Positions 46,395 through 56,089 of a stretch of DNA of 64,000 bases are shown piece by piece. The translations under genes were made by a program, and so were the position numbers. The notes below the pieces were generated by a model. The model was given only the letters and a program-made list of their open reading frames with translations, made no database searches and was not told the DNA's origin. The stretch's first letter is position 1, and every line of letters begins with the position of its first letter. Origin of the DNA: Caldilineae bacterium (GTDB lineage Bacteria > Chloroflexota > Anaerolineae > JAAEKA01); the NCBI GenBank assembly GCA_020634555.1, contig JACKBK010000003.1:62001-126000 (forward strand). The letters run 5' to 3'.

Positions 46395-48158
46395 ATGCCC
46401 CAGTTTACCTACCTCGACCCTGTTCCCAGCGATATCGACATCGCGCAAGCCGCAACATTGCGGCCCATTCTGGAGATCGCCGCACAGGTCGGCTTGACCG
46501 AAGACGATCTTGATCTCTACGGCAAGTACAAGGCCAAAGTTCATCTCGATGTCATCGAAAAGTTCAAGGACCGCCCGCAGGGCAAGTACATCGACGTGAC
46601 CGCCATCACACCAACCCCCCTGGGCGAAGGCAAGACGACCACGACGGTCGGTCTCAGCCAGGCGTTAGGCGCCCACCTCGGCAAGAAGGTCTTTACCTGC
46701 ATCCGCCAGCCCTCCCAAGGCCCGACCTTCAGCATCAAGGGCGGCGCGGCCGGCGGCGGCTACAGCCAGGCCGTGCCGATGGAAGACTTCAACCTGCACT
46801 TGACCGGCGACATCCACGCCGTCAGCGCGGCTAACAACCTGCTGGCTGCGGCCATCGACACGCGTATCCTGCACGAGCGCAACTATGGTGAGCGCTTCGA
46901 GAAGGTGACCGGTCTCAAGCCGCTGAACATCGACCCCTACACCATCACCTGGAACCGGGTGGTTGATATCAACGACCGCGTGCTGCGCAAGATCGTTGTC
47001 GGCCTGGGCAGCAAGCAGGACGGTGTGCCGCGCGAGACCGGGTTTGACATTGCGGTTGCCAGCGAAGTGATGGCGATCCTGGCGCTGACAACCAGCCTGA
47101 AGGACATGCGCGAGCGGCTGGGGCGAATCGTGATCGGCCGCAGCTACGCCGGAGACCCGATTACCGCCGAAGACCTGGGTGTGGCCGGCGCAATGACCGT
47201 CCTGATGAAGGACGCCATCATGCCGACGCTGATGCAGACATTGGAAGGCACGCCGGCGCTGGTGCACGCAGGGCCGTTTGCTAACATCGCTCACGGCAAC
47301 AGCAGCATCGTCGCCGACCAGATCGCCCTGAAGCTGGCCGACTACGTGGTGACAGAGTCCGGGTTCGGTGCCGATATCGGCATGGAAAAGTTCATGGACA
47401 TCAAGTGCCGCTACTCGCAGCTCAAGCCCAGCGCTGTCGTGTTGGTGGCAACGATCCGCGCCCTGAAGATGCACGGCGGCGGCCCCAAGGTCGTTGCCGG
47501 GCGCGACCTGGATAGCGCCTACACCGAGGAAAATCTGCCGCTGCTGGAAGCCGGTTTTGCCAACCTGGGTAAGCACATCGAGATCGCCCGCCAGTACGGC
47601 GTGCCGGTGGTGGTGGCCATAAACCAGTTCAAGTACGACACGCCTAACGAGATCGCCCTGGTGCAGCGGCTGGCCGAAGAGACCGGCGCGTTTGCCACCG
47701 TGCCCACCAACCACTGGGCCAAGGGCGGCGAGGGCGCCGTGGCGCTGGCCGAAGCTGTGGTGGCCGCTTGTGAGCAGCCCAGCGACTTCCAGTTCCTCTA
47801 TCCGCTGGACATCACCATCAAGGAAAAGATCGAGATCATCGCCCGCAAGGTATACGGCGCGGACGGAGTGGACTACAGCTCCGAGGCCGACGCCCAGATC
47901 GCAGCCTACGCAAAGGCCGGCTATGGCGGTCTTCCCATCTGCATGGCCAAGACACACCTCAGCATCAGCCACGACCCAACGCTCAAGGGCGTGCCCACCG
48001 GCTTTACGCTGCCGGTGCGCGAGGTACGGGCCAGCGTCGGCGCCGGTTTCATCTACCCGCTGTGCGGTGAGATGCGAACCATGCCCGGCCTGCCCAGCAA
48101 GCCAGTCTTCTTCAAGGTTGATCTGGACGAGAACGGCAAGGTGGTCGGCCTGTTCTAG
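46395..48158 (+). CDS. fhs: Formate-tetrahydrofolate ligase
   Basis: 587 residues. ATP-dependent formation of 10-formyl-THF from formate, feeding purine synthesis or running in reverse for ATP. The N-terminus QFTYLDPVPSDIDIAQAA is followed by the P-loop TPTPLGEGKTTTTVGLSQ, RQPSQGPTFSIKGGAAGGGY, DPYTITWNRVVD, GFGADIGMEKFMDIKCR and the final GEMRTMPGLPSKP. AAGGAG lies 6 bases before the ATG at 46395; the long open frame to 46239 is not translated. Monocistronic, closed by the hairpin at 48176-48231. Confidence 0.96.
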   Translation: MPQFTYLDPVPSDIDIAQAATLRPILEIAAQVGLTEDDLDLYGKYKAKVHLDVIEKFKDRPQGKYIDVTAITPTPLGEGKTTTTVGLSQALGAHLGKKVFTCIRQPSQGPTFSIKGGAAGGGYSQAVPMEDFNLHLTGDIHAVSAANNLLAAAIDTRILHERNYGERFEKVTGLKPLNIDPYTITWNRVVDINDRVLRKIVVGLGSKQDGVPRETGFDIAVASEVMAILALTTSLKDMRERLGRIVIGRSYAGDPITAEDLGVAGAMTVLMKDAIMPTLMQTLEGTPALVHAGPFANIAHGNSSIVADQIALKLADYVVTESGFGADIGMEKFMDIKCRYSQLKPSAVVLVATIRALKMHGGGPKVVAGRDLDSAYTEENLPLLEAGFANLGKHIEIARQYGVPVVVAINQFKYDTPNEIALVQRLAEETGAFATVPTNHWAKGGEGAVALAEAVVAACEQPSDFQFLYPLDITIKEKIEIIARKVYGADGVDYSSEADAQIAAYAKAGYGGLPICMAKTHLSISHDPTLKGVPTGFTLPVREVRASVGAGFIYPLCGEMRTMPGLPSKPVFFKVDLDENGKVVGLF

Positions 48159-48175
48159 TGCTCCTGTCGAGAACC

Positions 48176-48231
48176 AGAGATGCCAACTTTTCGGACTGGG
48201 AACCGTCCCGGAGGGAATAGTTGGCATCTCT
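48176..48231. repeat. AGAGATGCCAACT inverted repeat after fhs
   Basis: 13-bp perfect arms AGAGATGCCAACT / AGTTGGCATCTCT with an inner CGGAC...GTCCCG-type stem; same family as 63259-63297 (GCCAACTTTTCGGA shared) and 16143-16206. Confidence 0.78.
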
Positions 48232-48288
48232 TCGCGTCAGCGGTAGAATGAGGCGACATCGCGCGATTGAACGACACGAATTGAACCA

Positions 48289-49683
48289 ATGACTGCTGAA
48301 CCTCTGACACTCCCTCGCAACGCCCCGCCTGCTTTTCACTTGCTGGCCAAACCTACCGGCGCCGTCTGCAATCTCGATTGCAGCTACTGCTTCTTCCTGT
48401 CCAAGGAGATGCTCTACCCCGGCAGCCGCTTTCGCATGGCCGACGATCTGCTGGAGCTGTACATCAAACAACTGCTGGAAGCGCACCAAACGCCCGAGGT
48501 GATGGTCGCCTGGCAGGGCGGCGAACCGACGCTGATGGGGCTCGACTTCTTTCGCCGCTCGGTGGAACTGGTCGAGAAATACCGTAAGCCTGAGCAACGG
48601 GTTCAGCACACCATCCAGACCAACGGCACGCAGATCGATGACGCCTGGGCAGCGTTCTTCAAGCAGCACGGTTTTCTTGTCGGCATCAGCGTCGATGGGC
48701 CGCGCGCCATCCACGATGCCTACCGGGTCAACAAGGGCGGCAGCGGCACCTTCGACCAGGTGATGCTCGGCCTGGATGCTTTGAAGCGCCACAACGTGGA
48801 TTTCAACATCCTCTGCACGCTGCACGCCGCCAACGCCGACCACCCGGTGGAAGTCTATCGCTTCTTCCGTGACGACCTGGGCGCGCAGTTCATCCAGTTC
48901 ATCCCCATCATCGAGCGGGTGGAGCCGGAACAGATCGAGGCCGCACTGGCCACCGGCGCAACCCTGCAAGCCGGCCAGCCGGTGCCGATTGCCCCGGCGC
49001 CCTGGTCATCGTGGCACGACCGGCCGCTCTACACCCAGTCCGGCACGATGGTCACCGACCGATCGATCCGGCCCGAGCAGTACGGCCACTTCCTCAACGC
49101 CGTGTTCGACGAATGGGTGCGGCGTGATGTGGGCACGGTCTACGTGCAACTCTTCGACGTGACACTGGGCGCGTACGTTGGCCAGTACAGCCTGTGCATC
49201 CACTCGCCGACCTGCGGGCTGGCGCTGGCACTGGAACACAACGGCGACCTGTATTCCTGCGACCACTTTGTTGAGCCGGACTACTTACTGGGCAACATCC
49301 GCGAGCAACACATGATCGAACTGGTCGCGTCGCCACAGCAGGTGCGCTTCGGCCAGGACAAGATGGACACGCTGCCCGGCTACTGCCGGACGTGTGACGT
49401 GCGATTCGCCTGTCACGGCGGCTGTCCCAAGGACCGCTTTATCAGCACGCCTGACGGCGAGCCGGGCTTGAACTACCTCTGCGCCGGCTACAAGTTGTTC
49501 TTCCACCACGTGGACGGCCCGATGCGCACCATGGCGGACCTCCTGCGCCAGGGCCGCTACGCCGACGAGATCATGGCGATGCAGGCGCAACAAGATGCAG
49601 CTGCGTTCGCCAACGCCGGCCGCAACGACCCGTGCCCGTGTGGCAGCGGCCGCAAGTTCAAGCATTGCCACGGCCGCCGGTAG
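48289..49683 (+). CDS. Anaerobic sulfatase-maturase-like radical SAM protein with SEC-C tail
   Basis: 464 residues. Radical SAM site CNLDCSYCFF, SAM-binding WQGGEPTLMG, then SPASM-type cysteines (CIHSPTCGLALALEHNGDLYSC, CRTCDVRFACHGGCPKDRF) binding two auxiliary [4Fe-4S] clusters. This is the anSME layout, which oxidises a Cys or Ser of sulfatases to formylglycine. The C-terminus NDPCPCGSGRKFKHCHGRR is a SEC-C zinc-binding motif, unusual on this enzyme. No sulfatase gene is in the window. Confidence 0.9.
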   Translation: MTAEPLTLPRNAPPAFHLLAKPTGAVCNLDCSYCFFLSKEMLYPGSRFRMADDLLELYIKQLLEAHQTPEVMVAWQGGEPTLMGLDFFRRSVELVEKYRKPEQRVQHTIQTNGTQIDDAWAAFFKQHGFLVGISVDGPRAIHDAYRVNKGGSGTFDQVMLGLDALKRHNVDFNILCTLHAANADHPVEVYRFFRDDLGAQFIQFIPIIERVEPEQIEAALATGATLQAGQPVPIAPAPWSSWHDRPLYTQSGTMVTDRSIRPEQYGHFLNAVFDEWVRRDVGTVYVQLFDVTLGAYVGQYSLCIHSPTCGLALALEHNGDLYSCDHFVEPDYLLGNIREQHMIELVASPQQVRFGQDKMDTLPGYCRTCDVRFACHGGCPKDRFISTPDGEPGLNYLCAGYKLFFHHVDGPMRTMADLLRQGRYADEIMAMQAQQDAAAFANAGRNDPCPCGSGRKFKHCHGRR

Positions 49684-49790
49684 GGCCCGGTAGCCAGTCT
49701 TGTTACCCCCCCCCGTAACCTGCTGATTGTCTTTACTGCTGCTTCAAGACCAGCTTAAGTTCGCCATAAGCGCTGTCGCTAAGGACGCGT
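49684..49790. other. Intergenic region before the hairpin element
   Basis: Between the converging radical SAM and MFS genes; a run of eight or more C residues at 49706-49714 and no gene. Confidence 0.4.
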
Positions 49791-49912
49791 CTATCAATTG
49801 GGTGTATTTGAATCTGGTTGAGCGAGGTCTCCTGACCGAGTGGCTCCCGGAGCGGTCAGGAGACCGCACCGAACACCACTCAACCGAGTTCAAATACACC
49901 CCTATCAATTGG
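49791..49912. mobile_element. MITE-like hairpin element with 11-bp flanking direct repeats
   Basis: CTATCAATTGG occurs at 49791-49801 and again at 49902-49912. The ~100 bases between form one long hairpin: GTGTATTTGAA with TTCAAATACAC, GGTTGAG with CTCAACC, and GGTCTCCTGACCG with CGGTCAGGAGACC. No reading frame of note. The direct repeats look like a target-site duplication. The inner arm word recurs at 49925-49938. Confidence 0.65.
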
Positions 49913-49982
49913 TTACCGCTTTGGCCGGTCTCCTGACCGTGCCAACAACGGGAAGTTGTTTTTAGACGCATCCTAACCGCGG

Positions 49983-51248
49983 TCAATGCCGGTGCGCAGC
50001 GGACGTTTCCCCTGTCCATCCTGCCTCTGCTTCGGCCGGGCGCTGGCGATGCACCGTCTCCGGCACGTAGCGCCATACCACCCAGACGCCCACCAACGCC
50101 AACACACCGCCAATCACGAACGGAAGCTCGAACGACACCACTGCCAGCACACCGGCGATCAACGGTCCGACCGCGATGCCCAGCCCAAACCCCATGGTGA
50201 CGATGCTCAACTGCCGCCCTTCGCCGCCGGCGATGGCCAGATCAGCGGCCAGCGCAAAGGCCGGCGCGGCGATAGCTGCCGAAGCCAGTCCCTGGAAAAG
50301 ACGTAATCCTGTGAGCTGTCCACCCGTCACCACAACGCCCAGCAGCATGGTCGCAGGCGTCATGAGGATCAACCCGGCAAGGATCAGCGGCTTGCGCCCG
50401 ATGCGGTCGGACAGCCGCCCCAGCGGGATCTGGAAGATCAGCCGGCTGACCATCAGCGCGCTGAAGGCGATGCTGAAGGCCAGAGTCGTCAGTTGCAGAC
50501 GCTCGTTGAACTGGTTCTCCAGCGCTGTCATCATGGAAAACGCGCCGGCCATGACGAACGTGGCGAAGCCGAGGCCAACAATGCCGGCGGTAAACAGCTT
50601 GCGGTCAAAGAGTTTGAACCGTTGGCCGTCAGGCTGCTGGGCCGGCCGGGGTGCTTGATCGTGGACCCAGATTTGGACGGCCACCAGCCCCAGCACGATG
50701 GCCGCCGCGCCGGCGATGAAAGCCGCGTTGAAACCGACCTGGTCGATGAGGTAGCCGCCGATCAGCGGGCCGATCGCGAAGCCGGCCATGCGCATGGTGC
50801 TGTAGATGCCCATGGATCCGCCGCGCGTGCTCTTCTCTGTGCCGGAGGTCATCAACGCCAGCGAGGCCGGAATCGTCATCGCAACGCCGATCCCTTGCAG
50901 CCCGCGCACCGCGATGAGCTGCGAGTAGCGGGTGGCGCCGATGAAGGCCAGCGTGCTGACCGCCATGAGTCCCAGACCGAGTTGGATGATCAGTTTGCGC
51001 CGGCCGATACGGTCGACCACGCCGCCCATCACCGGCTGCATGATCGAGGTCACCAGCCCGTAGACCGAGATCAACAGACCCACCAGCACCGTTTCCGGCA
51101 GGTTGAACAGCGGCGATTGCAGCTTGGCCACGTAAAGGGGAATGACCACAAAGAGAATGCTGTTGCCGACCGCATCGCCAAAGCGCGCCACCGACAATGC
51201 TACAACCACCCGATTCGCGCCGATGCTGTCTCCGATTCGCTTGATCAC
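49983..51248 (-). CDS. MFS transporter
   Basis: 421 residues, twelve predicted membrane helices. Motif A appears in both halves (GGVVDRIGRRKL and GRLSDRIGRKPL), and RGLQGIGVAMTIPASLALM resembles drug-exporter helix 4. Probably a proton-driven exporter of small molecules or drugs. Stand-alone; starts 31 bases upstream of... the zwf 3' end, reading the same way and downstream of zwf. Confidence 0.88.
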   Translation of the reverse strand: MIKRIGDSIGANRVVVALSVARFGDAVGNSILFVVIPLYVAKLQSPLFNLPETVLVGLLISVYGLVTSIMQPVMGGVVDRIGRRKLIIQLGLGLMAVSTLAFIGATRYSQLIAVRGLQGIGVAMTIPASLALMTSGTEKSTRGGSMGIYSTMRMAGFAIGPLIGGYLIDQVGFNAAFIAGAAAIVLGLVAVQIWVHDQAPRPAQQPDGQRFKLFDRKLFTAGIVGLGFATFVMAGAFSMMTALENQFNERLQLTTLAFSIAFSALMVSRLIFQIPLGRLSDRIGRKPLILAGLILMTPATMLLGVVVTGGQLTGLRLFQGLASAAIAAPAFALAADLAIAGGEGRQLSIVTMGFGLGIAVGPLIAGVLAVVSFELPFVIGGVLALVGVWVVWRYVPETVHRQRPAEAEAGWTGETSAAHRH

Positions 51249-51279
51249 GTCATCGTCCTTTCAACCCTGGCAACAGCCA

Positions 51280-52782
51280 TCATACGCGGGTAGTCGGATG
51301 TATCCAGCTACGCCCGTCCTGCGCAATCAGCGCCTCAGCTGCTTCAGGTCCCCAGGTGCCGGCCGGATAGTTGGAGAAATCGGCGGGTATCGTGTCTTCC
51401 CAGCTTTCCAGCACGGGCATCACCACCTTCCAGGCAGCGGCCACTTGATCGGCGCGCATGAAAAGCGTCGCATCGCCCAGCATCACATCCAGCAGCAGCG
51501 TTTCATAGGCATCGGGCGTTGTCGTCTGGAACCCTTCGCGGTAGGTGAAACGCATGTCCACCGGACTCAGCCGCAACTGCGGCCCCGGCCGTTTGGCCTG
51601 AAAGCGCAACGAAATCCCGTCGTCAGGCTGGATGTGGATCGCAATGTAGTTCGTCTGCCAGTCGCCTTCGGCGGTCACAGGAAACGAGCGGTGTGGCACC
51701 GGCTTGAAGTGCACGGTGATCTCTGAGACCTTCTCACGCATCCGTTTGCCGGTTCGCAGGTAGAAGGGCACGTCCTGCCAGCGCCAGTTGTCCACGAACA
51801 GCTTCATGGCGGCAAACGTCTCGGCGCTGGAATGTTCGTCCACCCCCGGCTCTTCGCGATAGCCGGGGACGTGCTCACCCTCCATCCAGCCGGCGCCGTA
51901 CTGCCCGCGCACCGCAAACCGGCGCACGTCGTCGCGCGGGATCGGCCGGATGGCGCGCAGCACATCCACCTTGCGGTTGCGGATCTCGTCAGCGTCGAAG
52001 GACACCGGCGCCTCCATCGCGGTCAGGCACAACACCTGCAGCAGGTGGTTTTGCAGCATGTCCCGCAGCGCGCCGGCGTGCTCGTAGTAAGCGCCGCGGT
52101 GCTCGACACCTACCTCCTCCGCCACGGTGATCTGCACATGGTCGATGTAGCGCCGGTCCCAGACCGGCTCGAACAGCGCGTTGGCAAAACGAAAGGCGAG
52201 GATGTTCTGCACCGTCTCCTTGCCGAGGAAATGGTCGATACGGAAGATCTGCCGCTCATCGAAGTGTTCGGTGAGCATGTCGTTCAGCTCGTTGGCCGAT
52301 GCCAGGTCGTGGCCGAAGGGTTTCTCCAGCACGATCCGGGAACGTTCGCGCTCGCGCGCCAGCCCGGCCTTGCCAAGGTTGGTGACGATGGACTCCACCA
52401 GCGACGGCGGCGTTGCCTGGTAAAAGATCGTGCTGCGCGGCTGGTCGCCATCCAACGCATCGAGCCGCTCGCGCAGGGCATGATACGCCTCCGGGTCGTT
52501 GAAGTCCGCCGACACGTAGGCAATGCTGGATGCAAACGCCTGCCAGCGGTCGTCCTCCGGCTTGCCGGTGCGCGAAAAGCGGCTTACGCCATCGTACGCC
52601 CGGGTGATGAACTCATCGTCCGACATCTCTTTCTTGTCGATGCCAAGCAGCGAAAACTGCTCCGGCATCCAGCCATCCATGTAGAGGTCGAACAGCGCCG
52701 GCACCAGCATGCGCCAGGTCAGGTCACCGCCGGCGCCAAAGATCACAACGGCGGCAGGATCGGGATGTATACCTTTAGTCAT
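51280..52782 (-). CDS. zwf: Glucose-6-phosphate 1-dehydrogenase
   Basis: About 500 residues. First oxidative step of the pentose phosphate pathway, giving NADPH and 6-phosphogluconolactone. Active-site motif RIDHFLGKETVQNILAFRFAN and EKPFGHDLASA are standard; the cofactor loop reads FGAGGDLTWRMLVPALFDL, in place of the more usual GASGDLAxRKL. The ATG at 52782 overlaps the gnd stop by eight bases, so zwf is translated after gnd from one message. The lactonase gene is not here. Confidence 0.95.
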   Translation of the reverse strand: MTKGIHPDPAAVVIFGAGGDLTWRMLVPALFDLYMDGWMPEQFSLLGIDKKEMSDDEFITRAYDGVSRFSRTGKPEDDRWQAFASSIAYVSADFNDPEAYHALRERLDALDGDQPRSTIFYQATPPSLVESIVTNLGKAGLARERERSRIVLEKPFGHDLASANELNDMLTEHFDERQIFRIDHFLGKETVQNILAFRFANALFEPVWDRRYIDHVQITVAEEVGVEHRGAYYEHAGALRDMLQNHLLQVLCLTAMEAPVSFDADEIRNRKVDVLRAIRPIPRDDVRRFAVRGQYGAGWMEGEHVPGYREEPGVDEHSSAETFAAMKLFVDNWRWQDVPFYLRTGKRMREKVSEITVHFKPVPHRSFPVTAEGDWQTNYIAIHIQPDDGISLRFQAKRPGPQLRLSPVDMRFTYREGFQTTTPDAYETLLLDVMLGDATLFMRADQVAAAWKVVMPVLESWEDTIPADFSNYPAGTWGPEAAEALIAQDGRSWIHPTTRV

Positions 52783-54208
52783 CGATCGGCTCCTGGGGGC
52801 TTTGCCACTGAGTATGGAAGCTGCCTTGGGCATCCACGCGCTCGTAGGAGTGCGCTCCGAAGTAATCGCGCTGTGCCTGGATCAGGTTGGCCGGCAGCCA
52901 GTCGCTGCGATAGCCGTCATAGTAGCCCAGCGCGCTCATCAGGCCAGGCGCCGGAATGCCGTGCTCCGAGGCTGTGCAGACAACGGCCCGCAGATCAGCC
53001 TGCCGCTGCTGTACGGCCTGGCCCAGATCAGGGTCCAGCATCAGGTTGGCCAGACCAGGGTCGCGCCGGAAGGCTGCACGAATGTCTTCAAGCAAATCGG
53101 CGCGGATGATGCAGCCGCCGCGCCAGATGCGCGCCACAGCCTCCAGATCGAGACCGTAGTCGTGCTCCTGGCTGGCCTCGTGCAATTGAGCCATGCCCTG
53201 GGCGTACGTCAGGATCATGGCAGCAAAGAGTGCGTTGCGCAACTGGTCGACAAAATCGGCGTGGTTGCCCGGCAAGCCCATCGACGGACCCGCCAGCGCA
53301 TGGCTGGCGGAGTGACGTTCATCCTCGCGCGCCGACAGGTTGCGCATGAGCACGGCCGCGTCGATGGTCGGCGTCGGCACGCCCAGGTTCATGGCATCCT
53401 GCGATGTCCACATCCCCGTGCCTTTCTGTTTCGCCTCGTCCTCGATCATGTCGATCAAACGATTTCCGGTTCGCTCGTCCGAGCGTTCGAAGATGGCCGC
53501 GGTGATCTCCATCAGGTAGCCGGCCAGCTCGGCCTCGTTCCAGAGGCGATAGATACTGTGCAACTCCTCGTCGGTCAGCCCCAGCCCGCGCTTCATCAGA
53601 TCATAGGTCTCGGCGATCAGTTGCATCAGCCCGTACTCGATGCCGTTGTGGACCATTTTGACGTAGTGGCCGGCTGAACCCGGACCCAGGTAGGTGACGC
53701 ATGGCTCACCGTCCACCTTGGCAGCAGCAGCCTCCAGAATATCGCGCACCCGGGCGTATCCTTCGGTCGTCCCGCCCGGCATAATGCTAGGTCCGCGGCG
53801 CGCGCCCTCCTCGCCGCCGGAGATGCCGACGCCGAGATACAGGATCCCCTTCTCCGCCAGCGTTTTAGCGCGCAGGTCGGTGTCGGGGAAGTGCGAGTTG
53901 CCGCCGTCGATGACCAGATCGCCCGCCTGCAGGTGCGGCAGCAGGTCGTGGATCACCGAGTCCACCGGCGGGCCGGCCGGCACCAGCATCATCACAGCGC
54001 GCGGCGTCTTGAGCAGGTCGATGAAATCCGCTACGTTGTCGGCGGCTCCGACAGGCCGGTCCTCCGCTTCCTCGCGCAGCAGATCCACCTTGCTTTTGTC
54101 CTTGTCGTAGCCTGCCGCGCCGAACCCGTGATCGGCGATGTTGAGCACCAGATTGCGGCCCATCACGCCCAGCCCCACGATTCCGATATCAAGTTTCTGT
54201 TTTGTCAT
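52775..54208 (-). CDS. gnd: 6-phosphogluconate dehydrogenase, decarboxylating
   Basis: 477 residues. Converts 6-phosphogluconate to ribulose-5-phosphate with NADPH. Rossmann motif GIVGLGVMGRNLVLNIADHG, substrate loop DGGNSHFPDT, catalytic Lys in GHYVKMVHNGIEYGLMQLI, and the C-terminal ALGYYDGYRSDWLPANLIQ / RDYFGAHSYER. Length and motifs are those of the long (dimeric) form. First gene of gnd-zwf. Confidence 0.96.
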   Translation of the reverse strand: MTKQKLDIGIVGLGVMGRNLVLNIADHGFGAAGYDKDKSKVDLLREEAEDRPVGAADNVADFIDLLKTPRAVMMLVPAGPPVDSVIHDLLPHLQAGDLVIDGGNSHFPDTDLRAKTLAEKGILYLGVGISGGEEGARRGPSIMPGGTTEGYARVRDILEAAAAKVDGEPCVTYLGPGSAGHYVKMVHNGIEYGLMQLIAETYDLMKRGLGLTDEELHSIYRLWNEAELAGYLMEITAAIFERSDERTGNRLIDMIEDEAKQKGTGMWTSQDAMNLGVPTPTIDAAVLMRNLSAREDERHSASHALAGPSMGLPGNHADFVDQLRNALFAAMILTYAQGMAQLHEASQEHDYGLDLEAVARIWRGGCIIRADLLEDIRAAFRRDPGLANLMLDPDLGQAVQQRQADLRAVVCTASEHGIPAPGLMSALGYYDGYRSDWLPANLIQAQRDYFGAHSYERVDAQGSFHTQWQSPQEPIDD

Positions 54209-54285
54209 ACTTTGCTTCCTTTGAATGGATCAGCGGGAATGAACAGCGTTCCGTGCGGTCTCCCGACCGCATCCGGCGAACGGCG

Positions 54286-54891
54286 TCACACCAACCCATA
54301 GGTTGCCAGCGCCTGCCTGACGGCTTCCAGCTCTGTGTATTGCACACCATGAATCCCCAGACTGCGTGCAACTTCCACGAACATCGCACGGTCATCGATG
54401 TAAAGCACGTCGTCCGGCGCGGCCTGCACCACATCCAATGCCATGCGATAGATGTCGTGGTCCGGCTTGCGAAAATGCACGAAGCAGGAGGAGATGAACG
54501 CATCGAACAGCGAACCCAGGCCGAAGGTGCGTATCCGGTATTCGGTCAGTTCCCGCCCTTCGTTGCTGACCGCGACGACCTTCAGGCCGTGTCGCTGCTT
54601 GATCTCCCGCAGAAACGCGATGGTTTCCTCGAAGGGCTGCGACTGCGTCAGCATAAACTCGCGAAAGTCCTGCGGCGTGAACTCCCGCGGTTCGTAGAAG
54701 ATCACGCGCGCCAGATACTCGTCCAGCGTGAGCTTGCCTTCCTCGTAGGTGTCGAAGGTCAGGTGATGGCGCTCGTCCATTTCACTGCCCTCCAGCCCGA
54801 ATTTTTCGGCGGCGCGACGGCGCGCGTGGCTGTCCCAGCCGTTGGTCAGCAAGACACCGCCGATATCCAGAAACAGTGTTGTGATAGTCAT
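54286..54891 (-). CDS. HAD superfamily hydrolase
   Basis: 201 residues. HAD-IA phosphatase: nucleophile motif LFLDIGGVLL, motif II VVAVSNEGRELTEY, motif III/IV RKPDHDIYRMAL and VLYIDDRAMFVEVARSLGIHG. It probably dephosphorylates a small metabolite. The start at 54891 matches the family; the longer frame is not supported. It lies upstream of gnd and may head the same transcript. Confidence 0.87.
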   Translation of the reverse strand: MTITTLFLDIGGVLLTNGWDSHARRRAAEKFGLEGSEMDERHHLTFDTYEEGKLTLDEYLARVIFYEPREFTPQDFREFMLTQSQPFEETIAFLREIKQRHGLKVVAVSNEGRELTEYRIRTFGLGSLFDAFISSCFVHFRKPDHDIYRMALDVVQAAPDDVLYIDDRAMFVEVARSLGIHGVQYTELEAVRQALATYGLV

Positions 54892-55085
54892 TTGCTTGGT
54901 GCTTTCTACCGGTCGCATCGCGCCGGAGTGTGAAGAAGGCGAGACACAACTGTCCAGCTTTGCCGTGCAGGCATGGACAAAGCATACCACGCAAGGGCTT
55001 CCCCGTCCTTATTATGCACACAAGGTAGCCTTAAGAGGACCTCAAGAAGCAGAGGTGGTTGCGTTCTCCCCGTCGCGCCGGCCAG

Positions 55086-55952
55086 CTATGCTGCTTCGTT
55101 CGACATCTCCGGCCACATGAGATAGGAGCCGATGAAGAAGCAGACCGCGCCGATCAGCGTTCCCACCGTTGACCACGTCGCCAGATGCCCAAACACCGCC
55201 ACAGGCAGGTAATGGGCAAGAATCGCCGAGATCATGAATGCGACGCAGCCCAGGAAGTTGATGACGACGATCCACCAGGTGATGCTGCGGTTTTTCCAGC
55301 AAAACAACCGGTGGCAGAACTCGATCACCGCCGCACCACCCGAGACGAGAAACAGAATCGAGCCAACATAGTCGGGAACCCAGACAATCACCTCGTAGCC
55401 CAGCAGGCCGACGCTGGCAAACGCAGCGAAAGTAGTCAGGTTAAAAGCCAGCGTGCCGAGGAACTGGGGAAAGGTAGCCCAGAAGTCGATGCGCCGCGGC
55501 TGCCAGCCGATATAGCGCCGCCGCGCCGATGCCCGCGTATTGCCCGCGCTGTCGATGGCTTCCGGTGCGTTGATCGACTGGGAATACTGGCTGTACCCGG
55601 CAGCTGTGAAAAAGATGGAACCGATGAAATAAACGAGGTCGATGACGTAGGCGTTCGGCCAATCGATCAGCGCCAGTACACTGCCACTGATGAAATGCCA
55701 CGACCCGATCATGAACAGAACGGCGATCCACCAGTTGAGTGAGGCGGGGCGCCAGACAAACCAGCCCGGCCGGTCCGCTGTCTCCGTTTCCGGGCCAAAG
55801 TTCTTGCGATGGCGCCGCGAGGTTCTGACATCTTCGCTTCCGTCACTGCGCCGGTGAACCACGCGGGTCACGAAAGGACCGACTGAACGCGATTCAACGT
55901 GCTCCCACTCCGAGGGGAAGTCGATGTAACCCCTTCTTATCTGTGTTTCCAC
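55086..55952 (-). CDS. Membrane protein with YrhK-like domains
   Basis: 288 residues with a soluble ~70-residue N-terminus and about seven hydrophobic helices. Each of the repeated units LNWWIAVLFMIGSWHFISGS and ITWWIVVINFLGCVAFMIS, with YFIGSIFFTAAGYSQY and DYVGSILFLVSGG, resembles the YrhK fold of paired helices. No catalytic motif seen. Function unknown. Monocistronic. Confidence 0.75.
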   Translation of the reverse strand: METQIRRGYIDFPSEWEHVESRSVGPFVTRVVHRRSDGSEDVRTSRRHRKNFGPETETADRPGWFVWRPASLNWWIAVLFMIGSWHFISGSVLALIDWPNAYVIDLVYFIGSIFFTAAGYSQYSQSINAPEAIDSAGNTRASARRRYIGWQPRRIDFWATFPQFLGTLAFNLTTFAAFASVGLLGYEVIVWVPDYVGSILFLVSGGAAVIEFCHRLFCWKNRSITWWIVVINFLGCVAFMISAILAHYLPVAVFGHLATWSTVGTLIGAVCFFIGSYLMWPEMSNEAA

Positions 55953-56089
55953 GTAATGCCTTTCTAGGAGTCTCTTCCGGCCATCATAGAGCGGGACCCT
56001 TGGGGAAACCGGAGAACGGCGCTCTCGTCAGTTGAGAACGGGCGCCCTCCGATGACAATTGTACCACAGGTGCAGTGAAGGCCGCGGCG

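Noticed and set aside
46665..48227. 520-codon minus-strand open frame
   Set aside because: Antisense of fhs, which is unmistakable.
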